Assembly: GCA_002389765.1 (NCBI GenBank)
Contig: DGQM01000023.1
Span: 1-48,799 of the forward strand
From: Bacteroidetes bacterium UBA4414
GTDB lineage: Bacteria > Bacteroidota > Bacteroidia > Chitinophagales > Chitinophagaceae
Direction: 5' to 3'
DNA length: 48,799 nucleotides
Within the stretch, counting starts at the first letter, position 1, and every line of letters starts with the position of its first letter. A program made the translations under genes and the position numbers. Below the pieces are notes generated by a model. The model was given only the letters and a program-made list of their open reading frames with translations. It was not told where the DNA came from and ran no database searches. Shown piece by piece: positions 7,823 to 17,249 of the stretch.

Positions 7823-9311
7823 ATACAGATGCCCCGAAGAACATATAACACAAGACTATTGCGGTAATAATACCTACCAAATCGGCCAACAGCATAGCAC
7901 CAATGGTATAGCGTGTATTCTTAACCGCTACAGCACCAAAGTACACCGCTATTACATAGAAAGTAGTATCTGATGAGCCCTGCAGGATACAAGAAAGCCT
8001 GCCTGCAAAAGAATCAGGGCCAAAGTTTTTCATCGTATCTATCATCATACCTCTGGCACCACTGCCGCTCAATGGTTTTATCAGTGCTGTAGGCAAGCCA
8101 TCTACAAAACGGGTATCTGTACCTATAGCACCAAACAAAGATTTCATACCCACTATCACCACATCAAACGTGCCACTGGTACGCAGCATACTGATGGCTA
8201 CCAACATACCCACCAAGTAAGGAATAATCTTTACCGCTGTTTCAAAACCACCTTTTGCACCATCTACAAATGCGTCGAAGATATTGATGCGTTTGTAAAG
8301 CCCACCCAATACTATCAATATAAATATCAGTAGTATTAAACCATTACTTAGCAAAGAGGAGAAGGATTGCATACCGTCCATATTGAGGCTGCGCAGGTAC
8401 ACTACTATACAAGCTATCACTGCAGAAAGCCCACCTACCCAAGCTAGTATTACGGGCTGCAACAGGTTTATCTTTTGCTTCATAGCCACGATAAACATAG
8501 CTACCATCGTAGCTGCAAAAGTGGCTATCATACATGGTACAAATATATCTGTAGGATTAGTGGCTTTTACCGCAGCACGTGCTGCAATGATGCTGACAGG
8601 TATTAATGTAAGACCCGATGCATGCAGGCACAGAAACATTATCTGTGCATTGCTGGCTGTCTTTTTATCGGGGTTTATTTCCTGCAGGCTTTCCATGGCT
8701 TTTATACCAAAAGGTGTAGCTGCATTATCAAGCCCTAACAGATTAGCCGAAAAGTTCATCATCATATGCCCCATGGCAGGGTGCCCTTTCGGCAGTTCAG
8801 GAAATAGCTTTGAGAAGAACGGACCTATGATGCGCGATAGCAAATTGATACCACCTGCTTTTTCTGCAATGCTCATGAAGCCCATAAACAGCGCCATGAT
8901 GCCTATCAAACCGATGCAGATGTTTACTGCACTCTTGCAGGTTTCTATAATGCCATCTGCTTTCTTAGTCAGCTTAGCTTGTATGCTTTTGTAAGTATAT
9001 GCCTGGCCGTTGAAAGATGCTTTTGCAGTAGCCAGCGTTTGATTATCAGCAATGGTAATAGTTGCAGTATGTAGCGAATCTGCTTCTTTGTATCCGTAAC
9101 CTGCAATGTATTTGGTAAAGCTTTCGTCTGATACAAAACCCTCGTTAACAGGTGAACCCAGCTTTTGATAATAGACCGTATCATAAGCATCATCAGCTTT
9201 GCCCGTCACCATACGGCTGAAGATAGCCTTATCTGATGCGAAGAAAGCCTTGTATCCTGCCACAGTAATAGCTATGATAATAAATGCTGCCCATATCCTG
9301 CTAAGTGCCAT
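7821..9311 (-). CDS. Fused SpmA-SpmB-type nucleoside recognition (Gate) domain membrane protein
   Basis: 496 residues. The N-terminal half contains the SpmA-like block: a membrane anchor, GLIGIMALFMGFM, NFSANLLGLDNAATPFGIKAM and HASGLTLIPVS. The C-terminal half is SpmB-like, with IIPYLVGMLVAISMLR, LPTALIKPLSGSGARGM and CILQGSSDTTFYVIAVYFGAV. In Bacillus these are two separate spore-maturation genes; non-sporulating Bacteroidota carry them as one protein. Residues about 26-115 form an extra soluble insert between the first and second membrane segments. The Gate fold is shared with concentrative nucleoside and other transporters, so a transport role is plausible but the substrate is unknown. 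It is transcribed alone. Confidence 0.85.
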   Translation of the reverse strand: MALSRIWAAFIIIAITVAGYKAFFASDKAIFSRMVTGKADDAYDTVYYQKLGSPVNEGFVSDESFTKYIAGYGYKEADSLHTATITIADNQTLATAKASFNGQAYTYKSIQAKLTKKADGIIETCKSAVNICIGLIGIMALFMGFMSIAEKAGGINLLSRIIGPFFSKLFPELPKGHPAMGHMMMNFSANLLGLDNAATPFGIKAMESLQEINPDKKTASNAQIMFLCLHASGLTLIPVSIIAARAAVKATNPTDIFVPCMIATFAATMVAMFIVAMKQKINLLQPVILAWVGGLSAVIACIVVYLRSLNMDGMQSFSSLLSNGLILLIFILIVLGGLYKRINIFDAFVDGAKGGFETAVKIIPYLVGMLVAISMLRTSGTFDVVIVGMKSLFGAIGTDTRFVDGLPTALIKPLSGSGARGMMIDTMKNFGPDSFAGRLSCILQGSSDTTFYVIAVYFGAVAVKNTRYTIGAMLLADLVGIITAIVLCYMFFGASV

Positions 9312-9359
9312 CTGTATTAATAATTATGGCTATGAAGATAAAACTTAGCAGGTAATAAT

Positions 9360-9944
9360 CTAAGTATCTGATTTGTGATCCATCACCTGTTCCACACTAG
9401 GTGCTTCAAATTGATCCATCATACTCAGCAGCTCTTCTACCGATTCACTCGTCATCAGTATCTCTGCTGTACACTCTTCCAAGAAGCCTTCCTGTATCAT
9501 GTTATTCACCAACACTTTCAAGCTATCGTAATAACCGTTGATGTTTAATAATGCGATTGGTTTTTTATGCAGTCCCAGTTGCCCCCATGTCAGCATTTCA
9601 AACATTTCGTCCATGGTTCCCCAGCCACCTGGCAGCACTATTACGCCGTCGCTAAGCTCATGCATTTTTACCTTGCGGCTGTGCATACTGTCTGTCACAA
9701 TCATTTCTGTAACACCTTCGTGCGCTACTTCTTTCGTTTCCAAAAAGTCGGGAATTACGCCTGTTACGTTGCCACCATTATCCAATACACCATCTGCCAC
9801 AGCCCCCATAAGCCCTACTTTGCCACCACCATACACAAGACCTATGCCACGTTCTGCTAATATAGCACCCAACGCGTAGGCTGTTTCTCTATAGGCTTCA
9901 TTATATCCTTCTTTAGAACCGCAAAAGACAACGATGTTTTTCAT
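9360..9944 (-). CDS. LOG family protein (TIGR00730-type Rossmann fold nucleotide hydrolase)
   Basis: 194 residues. It starts MKNIVVFCGSKEGYNEAY, the nucleotide-binding start of the family, and contains GIGLVYGGGKVGLMGAVAD and the signature VLPGGWGTMDEMFEMLTW, where PGGxGTxxE holds the catalytic Glu and Arg surroundings. LOG proteins remove ribose-5-phosphate from cytokinin-type or other nucleoside monophosphates. In bacteria outside plant hosts the role is usually AMP/GMP or damaged-nucleotide hydrolysis. It follows lysA on the same strand at 97 bp, but the lysA terminator lies between, so it is probably a separate unit. Confidence 0.9.
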   Translation of the reverse strand: MKNIVVFCGSKEGYNEAYRETAYALGAILAERGIGLVYGGGKVGLMGAVADGVLDNGGNVTGVIPDFLETKEVAHEGVTEMIVTDSMHSRKVKMHELSDGVIVLPGGWGTMDEMFEMLTWGQLGLHKKPIALLNINGYYDSLKVLVNNMIQEGFLEECTAEILMTSESVEELLSMMDQFEAPSVEQVMDHKSDT

Positions 9945-10007
9945 AGGCTGAAATGATTACTTCTTAAAAATACGATGAAACCATACAATCACCGCATTAT
10001 AGTATCA

Positions 10008-10036
10008 ATAAAAAAGCTCCCTATATATGGGAGCTT
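10008..10036 (-). terminator. Terminator of lysA
   Basis: On the minus strand AAGCTCCC (10036-10029) pairs with GGGAGCTT (10021-10014) around a seven-base AT loop, followed by TTTT-rich sequence. It is five bases past the lysA stop codon. Confidence 0.8.
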
Positions 10037-10040
10037 GTAT

Positions 10041-11255
10041 TTAAAGTACTTCTATCTGGTTTCTCAACAGGTCATCAAACTCATCACGTTCACGTATCAG
10101 GAAGGCTTTACCATCTTTCACCATCACCTCAGCAGGTTTCAGTCTGGAGTTGAAATTGCTGCTCATTTCAAAGCCATATGCACCTGCGTTGTAGAATACA
10201 AGGAAGTCGCCCTCACGCACTTCGTTCATCACCCTGTCCCATGCAAATGTATCTGTCTCGCAAATATTACCAACTATAGTATAGATACGCTCTGCACCAC
10301 TTGGGTTCGATATATTTTCAATACGGTGGTATGCATCGTAGAACATAGGGCGTATCAGGTGGTTGAAACCTGAATTGACACCAACAAAAACTGTTGCAGG
10401 CGTTTGTTTGATGACATTTGCTTTTACTACGAAGTAGCCGCATTCACTTACCAGATATTTACCGGGTTCAAACCATACTTCCAGTGTGCGGTTATACTCT
10501 GCTTCAAACTCTTTCACTGCAGCCGTCAGCTTTTCGCCGAGCAATGCTACATCTGTTCCTTTATCGCCTTCTTTGTATGGTACTTTAAAGCCACTACCCA
10601 TATCAATGAACTCCAGTGCATCGAAATGGCGTGCGATTTCAAACATCACTTCCAGCCCGCGCAAAAACACATCTACGTCTTTAATCTCGCTACCGGTGTG
10701 CATGTGCAGGCCTTTTACGTGCAGTTTGGTTGTTTTCACCACGCGCTCTATATGGCGCAGTTGGTGTACAGATATACCAAACTTACTGTCTATATGACCT
10801 GTAGATATTTTATAGTTACCTCCTGCTTCTATATGCGGGTTGATGCGGATACAAACAGGGTAACCATTGCCGAATTTATTACCAAACTGCTCCAGTATCG
10901 ATATATTATCGATATTGATGTTTACACCCAATTGCTGTGCGTCTACAATCTCACTAAAGTCTACACAGTTTGGTGTATATAGTATTTCACTGGGTTCAAA
11001 ACCGGCTTTCAGCGCCAGTTTCACCTCGTTAATGCTCACACAGTCTATAGAAGCACCAAGGCTCTTCATATACTTCAGCACATTGATGTTTGTAAGGGCC
11101 TTGCATGCATAGAAAAAACGCGTAGGATGGCTCTTGAATGCATCCTTCAGCTTATTATACTGTTCAGCAATTTTTTCCGCATGGTACACATATACCGGTG
11201 TGCCAAATTCATTGGCCACACTTATCAATTGTTCTTTACTGAGTGAATAAGACAT
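10041..11255 (-). CDS. lysA: Diaminopimelate decarboxylase
   Basis: 404 residues, normal for the family. It catalyses the last step of lysine synthesis, decarboxylating meso-diaminopimelate with pyridoxal phosphate. The PLP lysine is in FFYACKALTN near residue 52, the glycine-rich phosphate-binding DMGSGFKVPY lies mid-protein, and the partner-subunit cysteine of the active site is in GNICETDTFAWD. EPGKYLVSECGY is another family block. The N-terminus (MSYSLSKEQLISVANEFGTPVYVYH) fits the fold type III start. A TACCTTTG -7 box lies just upstream at 11282-11275. No other lysine genes are adjacent. Confidence 0.96.
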   Translation of the reverse strand: MSYSLSKEQLISVANEFGTPVYVYHAEKIAEQYNKLKDAFKSHPTRFFYACKALTNINVLKYMKSLGASIDCVSINEVKLALKAGFEPSEILYTPNCVDFSEIVDAQQLGVNINIDNISILEQFGNKFGNGYPVCIRINPHIEAGGNYKISTGHIDSKFGISVHQLRHIERVVKTTKLHVKGLHMHTGSEIKDVDVFLRGLEVMFEIARHFDALEFIDMGSGFKVPYKEGDKGTDVALLGEKLTAAVKEFEAEYNRTLEVWFEPGKYLVSECGYFVVKANVIKQTPATVFVGVNSGFNHLIRPMFYDAYHRIENISNPSGAERIYTIVGNICETDTFAWDRVMNEVREGDFLVFYNAGAYGFEMSSNFNSRLKPAEVMVKDGKAFLIRERDEFDDLLRNQIEVL

Positions 11256-11274
11256 ATTTATTAAAAAAGGATTG

Positions 11275-11282
11275 CAAAGGTA
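11275..11282 (-). promoter_or_regulatory. -7 box candidate for lysA
   Basis: The minus strand reads TACCTTTG, ending 19 bp before the lysA ATG at 11255. The intergenic stretch further up to 11519 shows no other element I can support. Confidence 0.5.
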
Positions 11283-11519
11283 TGAAAAGCAGCGCTCAGA
11301 TTACAGACAATTAATCATGCCTTTCAGACACTTCTTTTACTGTCAGTTAATAGACTGATTTTCTGAATTCAATAAGGCTTTAACTACGAATTAATAATAT
11401 TTCAATATCTCATTAAAATACTATGAAAACAGCATCGAATACTCAATTTTAATAGTCAACCTTTTAAGTATTGTTTAACTTTAAAAGTACAATCAATCTG
11501 CAATCCTGTTATGCCTCTT

Positions 11520-14500
11520 ATGAAAAAAATCTTATACATTTTTCTACCAATACTTATCCTACCGATGTTGGCGTTTGCACAACTCAGTGCCAATTTTGTA
11601 GCAACAAAAACCGCTGATTGTGGTCCGTTTGCTGTAACATTAAATAGTACATCTACCGGTAGCCCCACAAGTTACCAATGGCAAATAGGCTCTTGGACAA
11701 CCACTACTACTACCCCAACTATATCATATACAATCAACACCCCCGGTTCTTATACCGTCAAGCTTACTGTTTACAAAGGGTCATCCAGCGCTGTTGAAAC
11801 AAAAATCAACTACCTGACTGTATATCCAAACCCTACTGTAAACTTCAATGCTAATACTCCAACTACAGGATGTTCGCCACTTACTGTTAGTTTTCAAGAT
11901 GCAAGTACACTAAACGCTCCTGGTAGCGGCACATATAGTTGGTTTTGGGGATCAGGTGCATCCGGCACAACGCCTACAGCTACTTTTACTAATGCAGGAA
12001 CACAAGATGTTACCTTAACAGTTACAAACAGCTATGGCTGTAGTGCTTTGCTTACTAAAACTGCTTTTATTAATGTGAGGCCAAGACCTGTACCATCATT
12101 TACAGCATCGCCTGTAGACTTTTGTTCCTCGCCAGCAAGTACGTCTTTCACAGGCAGCGCTACAGGCAACAGCCCTTTTACATATGTATGGCAATATGGC
12201 GATGGCGGCACACCGGGTTCAGGCTCATCTACTACACACACATATAATGCACCTCCTAATACATGGTCTCCAAAACTTATTGTAACCGATGCTAATGGCT
12301 GTAAAGACTCTTTGACACGTCCTAATTATATTAATATTCATTACCCTACAGTGAGCATTTCTTCTCCCTCTACTGTTTGTCAAAAATCTTACATTACGTT
12401 CAATGGTACATATACGCCGCTTGGTGGTTCTATGTCTTGGGATTTTGGTGATGGTTTAGGTACATCGAATGCCGCTTCCCCTGCATATAAATACAATACA
12501 GCAGGAACGTATAATGTTGTAGTTACTTATAACTACAGAGGATGTGTGGTGACCGCTACCAAACAAGTTGTTGTAAATCCAAAACCTGTTGCAGACTTTA
12601 CCGTAAATCCGGATACGTTGTGTCCAGCACCTGTAACAGTACAACTTGTTCCAAATGGCAGCTATGCATCTTACTATTGGAATAATGGTGCTGCGCCTCC
12701 TGTTACAAGTACATCATCCAGCCCTACTTTCACCTACTCTTCCAACGGTTATTTTGCCCCAATGTTAGCCGTTTCTACTGCTGCAGGCTGTGCAGACACT
12801 GTCTACAAAACCGATGCGATTAAGGTACATGATATGTTTACTGTCATAAGCGTATACAATGGACCAGATATGGTTGACCGTGCTAAACTTGAAGGTTGCA
12901 AACCACTTACTTATAAGTTTACTGATACTACATTTACCAACATACCGGGCGCAATAACCAGAAAATATCCAAATCCTATACAATCGTACGACTGGAATTG
13001 GGGAGACAATACCCCACACGGCACTTTGCAAACTATGTCTCATACTTTTACCGACACCGGTACCTTCAAAGTAGTACTAACAGTTACTACTACTAAAGGA
13101 TGCATTGCACGCGATACTGTAGTAGTACGGGTTGGTATGCCTCCTGTAGTAGACTTTACAGCATCACCACTGCATATATGCATCAGAGGATATGTACAAT
13201 TTACAAACCTCACTACAGGACCGGTAGACACTTGGAAGTGGAAGTTTGGAGAAGGTAGTGAATCTGCTGCCAAAGACCCGAAATTTCAATACTTGTGGCC
13301 AGATACGATGGATGTGACGCTCATTGCAACATATAAAGGGTGTTCAGGTTCACTTACTAAGAAGGACTACATTCTTGTCGACTCCCCTAAATCATTATTT
13401 ACAGTAGAACGCTTTTGCGATTCACCTTTAAAGATCCGTTTCCATAATACATCTTTCGGACATACTTCTTACAAATGGCTCTTTGGAGACCCGGCAAACA
13501 GTTCTTCTACCAACGACAACGATCCTATTTTCAGATACCCGAATTCAGGCACTTACAATGTTAAGCTTGTAACATTCAGCAGTAGAAGCGGCTGTTCAGA
13601 TACATCTACCGTGCCTGTAGAAATTAATAACAGAACAATGACATTAACGGCAAATGATACTGCCGTCTGTAACGGAGATTCCGTTACCTACACTGCCAAT
13701 ATGATTGGCAGAACAGCTTTAGCCTATGAGTTTTACCTTGATAATGTATATATAGGTACTTCAATGGGTAGTATTCGATATCCTGTCAGTGGCACTGGCT
13801 TTCATAAAATGAAAATGATTGCTATAGACATATTCGGCTGTAGCGATTCTATAGTCAAAAACAATTGGATATTTGTATCAAAACCTGTAGCATCTTTTGG
13901 CGGCAGTCCGCTAAAAGGCTGTATACCATTTACAACAAACTTCTCAGACAATTCAACCGTTACATCTGGTGCTAACATTGTTAGCCGTATTTGGAACTAT
14001 GGTGTAGGTGGTAATACAACAGTTACCGGCACATCAACATCTTACAACTACAACACACGTGGCTACTTTGATGTGAAGCTTATTGTTGTAGACAATGTAG
14101 GCTGTACAGATACGCAGACCAAAACACAATATGTGCTTGCATCTAAACCTACAGCTGCATTCAACCACAAAGACACTGCATGTATCAACGAAATGCTCTC
14201 TTTTGTTAATACTACGTCGAATTTCACATCCACAGCATGGACATTCGGTGATGGAGGTACATCTACACTATCCAGCCCGCAACATGCATATGCAGCTGCC
14301 GGTAGTTATGATGTAAGGTTAATTGTTACAGACACTTTGGGTTGCAGAGATACATTGCTAAAAACAAAAGCAGTAAACATAACAAAACCATACCCATCGT
14401 TTACAATGTCAGACTCTGTAGCTGTGTGTCCTCCGTTATTGGTTAAGTTTACAAGCACCTCAACTAATGCATCTCAGCTTTACTGGAGCATGGGGTTGGG

Positions 14501-16106
14501 TAATACATCCACATCTGCAACACCTTCAGAATATTATACAACCAGAGGTAAATTCAGAATTGTACTTGTAGCAACAGACGCCCATGGCTGTAAAGACTCA
14601 GCTATCAGCTATGTACGCATGCTGGGCTACGATGGTGCGTTCGACTATACACCACTAATTGGCTGTAAACCACTAGATGTAAACTTCAATGCGATTATTT
14701 CAAACGTTGCAAAACTTGCATGGGACTTTGATGATGGAACCGTTGTAAACTCAACATCATCAACCATATCGCATCGATATGATAGACCGGGCGCATATGT
14801 ACCGCGCGTAATATTTGAAGATGCTAAAGGGTGTAAAAGTCTTAGTAATGGTTTGGATACTATTAGGGTAGATGCCGTGTTACCCGGATTCAAGGCAGAT
14901 GCACCATGTCAATATTCAAATGTTACATTGATTGATACTTCATACAGCTATTTTTCTGTAATTAATTATTGGAAATGGACTTTTGATGATGGCACAACAA
15001 TTGCAACTAAAACCCCAACTCATTTTTATGGCCCTTCAGGTAAATATCCTGTAAAATTAGTTGTAAGAAATAGCAGAGGTTGTATTGATAGCGTTACACA
15101 AGATTTGGAGATTTTCCCATTGCCAAATATCAACGCAGGTCCTGATACCACTATTTGTCTTGGAGATACTGCACAGCTCAATGCTAATGGCGGTCTTTCT
15201 TATATCTGGAATACTACACCATATTTAAGCTGCCTTAATTGTGCATCGCCAATGGCGTCTCCAAAAGACTATTTCTCATTTGTAGTAAAAGGTACTGACA
15301 TCAATAATTGTGTAAATATTGATACTGTAGTTGTTAAGATAAAAACAAAAGTAGTTGCTACAGTAGGACCAGATAAGGATATGTGCCTTAAGGATACTGC
15401 ACAGCTATTTGTCAACGGAGGCAAAACATATGTATGGTCGCCTGTCAACGGATTAGACAATCCTACATCACGCACACCAATAGCGTCCCCAGCATCTACT
15501 ACTAAGTATAAGGTAATAACCTACGAAGGACGATGCATACCGGATACCGATTTTGTAAACATCAAAATCTTCCCGCTACCAGATGTAACAGCAAGTGGTG
15601 CTGCGACTATCATTGCAGGCAACTCAACTACACTGAATGCAAATGGGAATCTCATAAAACGATTTGCATGGGAACCTGCCGAAAGCCTTAACTGTAGCGA
15701 TTGTCCGGACCCAACAGCATCGCCAAAGAAAACAACAGAATATACCATAAAAGTATATACAGACTTTGGATGTGTAGACTCTGACAAAGTAACGGTAAAA
15801 GTACTCTGTGATGAAAGTCAATTGTACATACCAAATACATTTACACCTAACGGAGATGGACAAAACGATGTTTTCTATCCACGCGGCACAGGTCTTGATA
15901 AGGTTCGTTCATTCCGTATTTACAATCGCTGGGGCGAAGTAGTATTTGAAAGAACCGGCATGCCACTGAATGACGCCGCACAAGCGTGGGATGGTACTTA
16001 TAAAGGAGCAACATTGCCACCGGATGTATTTATATATGTGGTAGAAGCGCTTTGCGAAAGCGGAGAAATAATGACAATTAAAGGCGACGTAACCCTCATA
16101 AGATAG
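11520..16106 (+). CDS. Giant PKD-repeat T9SS type B (gliding-motility-associated C-terminal domain) surface protein
   Basis: 1528 residues from ATG 11520 (MKKILYIFLPILILPMLAFAQ, a signal peptide); an ATG three codons upstream also exists. About a dozen or more PKD-like beta-sandwich repeats follow. Each has a Cys-Pro-leu start (for example TGCSPLTVSFQD, GCKPLTYKFTD, GCIPFTTNFSD), a central W-x-FGDG core and a 'G.Y.V.L.V.d..GC' end. Residues about 1220-1440 hold Ig-like repeats with GDTAQLNANGG and CxxC pairs. The C-terminus (YIPNTFTPNGDGQNDVF, then RIYNRWGEVVFE, then WDGTYKG) is the type B T9SS sorting domain, so it should pass the outer membrane through SprA/Sov with a PorP/SprF-type partner. 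That partner is the next gene, six bases away. Likely an adhesin or matrix filament. Confidence 0.93.
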   Translation: MKKILYIFLPILILPMLAFAQLSANFVATKTADCGPFAVTLNSTSTGSPTSYQWQIGSWTTTTTTPTISYTINTPGSYTVKLTVYKGSSSAVETKINYLTVYPNPTVNFNANTPTTGCSPLTVSFQDASTLNAPGSGTYSWFWGSGASGTTPTATFTNAGTQDVTLTVTNSYGCSALLTKTAFINVRPRPVPSFTASPVDFCSSPASTSFTGSATGNSPFTYVWQYGDGGTPGSGSSTTHTYNAPPNTWSPKLIVTDANGCKDSLTRPNYINIHYPTVSISSPSTVCQKSYITFNGTYTPLGGSMSWDFGDGLGTSNAASPAYKYNTAGTYNVVVTYNYRGCVVTATKQVVVNPKPVADFTVNPDTLCPAPVTVQLVPNGSYASYYWNNGAAPPVTSTSSSPTFTYSSNGYFAPMLAVSTAAGCADTVYKTDAIKVHDMFTVISVYNGPDMVDRAKLEGCKPLTYKFTDTTFTNIPGAITRKYPNPIQSYDWNWGDNTPHGTLQTMSHTFTDTGTFKVVLTVTTTKGCIARDTVVVRVGMPPVVDFTASPLHICIRGYVQFTNLTTGPVDTWKWKFGEGSESAAKDPKFQYLWPDTMDVTLIATYKGCSGSLTKKDYILVDSPKSLFTVERFCDSPLKIRFHNTSFGHTSYKWLFGDPANSSSTNDNDPIFRYPNSGTYNVKLVTFSSRSGCSDTSTVPVEINNRTMTLTANDTAVCNGDSVTYTANMIGRTALAYEFYLDNVYIGTSMGSIRYPVSGTGFHKMKMIAIDIFGCSDSIVKNNWIFVSKPVASFGGSPLKGCIPFTTNFSDNSTVTSGANIVSRIWNYGVGGNTTVTGTSTSYNYNTRGYFDVKLIVVDNVGCTDTQTKTQYVLASKPTAAFNHKDTACINEMLSFVNTTSNFTSTAWTFGDGGTSTLSSPQHAYAAAGSYDVRLIVTDTLGCRDTLLKTKAVNITKPYPSFTMSDSVAVCPPLLVKFTSTSTNASQLYWSMGLGNTSTSATPSEYYTTRGKFRIVLVATDAHGCKDSAISYVRMLGYDGAFDYTPLIGCKPLDVNFNAIISNVAKLAWDFDDGTVVNSTSSTISHRYDRPGAYVPRVIFEDAKGCKSLSNGLDTIRVDAVLPGFKADAPCQYSNVTLIDTSYSYFSVINYWKWTFDDGTTIATKTPTHFYGPSGKYPVKLVVRNSRGCIDSVTQDLEIFPLPNINAGPDTTICLGDTAQLNANGGLSYIWNTTPYLSCLNCASPMASPKDYFSFVVKGTDINNCVNIDTVVVKIKTKVVATVGPDKDMCLKDTAQLFVNGGKTYVWSPVNGLDNPTSRTPIASPASTTKYKVITYEGRCIPDTDFVNIKIFPLPDVTASGAATIIAGNSTTLNANGNLIKRFAWEPAESLNCSDCPDPTASPKKTTEYTIKVYTDFGCVDSDKVTVKVLCDESQLYIPNTFTPNGDGQNDVFYPRGTGLDKVRSFRIYNRWGEVVFERTGMPLNDAAQAWDGTYKGATLPPDVFIYVVEALCESGEIMTIKGDVTLIR

Positions 16107-16111
16107 AATTT

Positions 16112-17152
16112 ATGAACAACAGACTGAAGCATATATTATTGGCCGGCATTACAGCATTTGGCTTTCAACAAGCCACAGCACAGGATATCCATTTTTCACA
16201 GTTTTACGAAACTTCTATTCTGCGAAACCCTTCACTGACAGGGCTTTTCACAGGAGACTACAAAGTCGGTGTTGTATATCGCAATCAGTGGAGCAGTATC
16301 AGCAAACCTTTCCAAACAGCATTGGCAAATGTTGAAGCACGTATACCAATCAATGAAGTAAACGACTATATCAGCATTGGTGTATTAGGCTATTACGATA
16401 AAGCTGGCAGCATTAACCTCAAAACTACATCTGTATATCCTGCTATCAACTACAACAAATCGCTGGAAGACGGGCATAACTCATATCTGTCCGTTGGCTT
16501 TACCGCAGGTTATATACAACGCAGCTTTGATCCTACACGCGCTACGTTCAATAATCAGTACATGAACAATTCTTTCAGCGCTTCTAATCCAAGCGGAGAG
16601 AATATGGGCAACCCAACTATCAATTATTGGGATATGGGCGCGGGTGTAACATTTAGCAGCTCAGCAAATGGAGAGGAAAACGCTTTAAACTATGTAATTG
16701 GTGCCGGAGCATACCATGTTATGAGACCTAAAACATCATTCTATAACAGTAGCGATGCGCGCCTCATGACGCGTTGGAATGGCAATTTTGCTATAAGCAA
16801 ACAACTCAATCAGCGATTCAGTTTCCAAGCCCACTTCAATTACAGCAAACAAGGAACATACAGCGAAATAATAGGAGGCGGCTTGATAGGCTGGCATAAA
16901 TATGGGCCTAACGATGGTTTATTATTTGTACTCTTTGGCGGTGTATTCTATCGATACAATGATGCAATTATCCCTACGTTGAAGTTACGTTTCAAAGACC
17001 TTGCTTTTACTTGCTCATACGATCTTAATGCTTCAAAACTACGTGCCGCCAGCAACATGCAAGGTGGTTACGAAATCAGCATTGTAAAAACCGGGCTTAT
17101 AAACAATCCTAACAAAGAAAAAAGCCGTACTATCTGTCCGGAATTTTATTAA
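16112..17152 (+). CDS. PorP/SprF-family type IX secretion outer-membrane protein
   Basis: 346 residues with a signal peptide (MNNRLKHILLAGITAFGFQQATAQ) followed by the hallmark start DIHFSQFYETSILRNPSLTGLF and YKVGVVYRNQWSS. The rest is predicted barrel strands, ending in KSRTICPEFY. PorP/SprF proteins are outer-membrane partners of T9SS type B CTD substrates and help secrete or anchor them; in Flavobacterium SprF is needed for SprB export. The gene begins five bases after the giant PKD protein's stop codon, so the two are translationally neighbouring and almost certainly a substrate-partner pair. It ends before a strong bidirectional terminator. Confidence 0.93.
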   Translation: MNNRLKHILLAGITAFGFQQATAQDIHFSQFYETSILRNPSLTGLFTGDYKVGVVYRNQWSSISKPFQTALANVEARIPINEVNDYISIGVLGYYDKAGSINLKTTSVYPAINYNKSLEDGHNSYLSVGFTAGYIQRSFDPTRATFNNQYMNNSFSASNPSGENMGNPTINYWDMGAGVTFSSSANGEENALNYVIGAGAYHVMRPKTSFYNSSDARLMTRWNGNFAISKQLNQRFSFQAHFNYSKQGTYSEIIGGGLIGWHKYGPNDGLLFVLFGGVFYRYNDAIIPTLKLRFKDLAFTCSYDLNASKLRAASNMQGGYEISIVKTGLINNPNKEKSRTICPEFY

Positions 17153-17190
17153 TCCATTTTGGTTAAATACAGCCTTACTACCTGTTAATA

Positions 17191-17226
17191 GTAAAAGCCC
17201 CGCTAATGCGGGGCTTTTACTTTATA
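17191..17226. terminator. Bidirectional terminator between porP/sprF-like gene and atpA
   Basis: A 13-bp perfect inverted repeat (17191-17203 with 17208-17220, AAAAGCCCCGC arm) has a TAAT loop. It is followed by TTTAT on the plus side and AT-rich sequence on the minus side. It closes the ATP synthase operon directly after atpA. Confidence 0.85.
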
Positions 17227-17249
17227 TCATCCCTTTCGGGAGTTGATGA

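Noticed and set aside
11520..15130. DNA tandem repeats or CRISPR-like array in the long repeat gene
   Set aside because: Similarity is at the protein level (PKD folds); the DNA repeats are diverged and there are no equal spacers.
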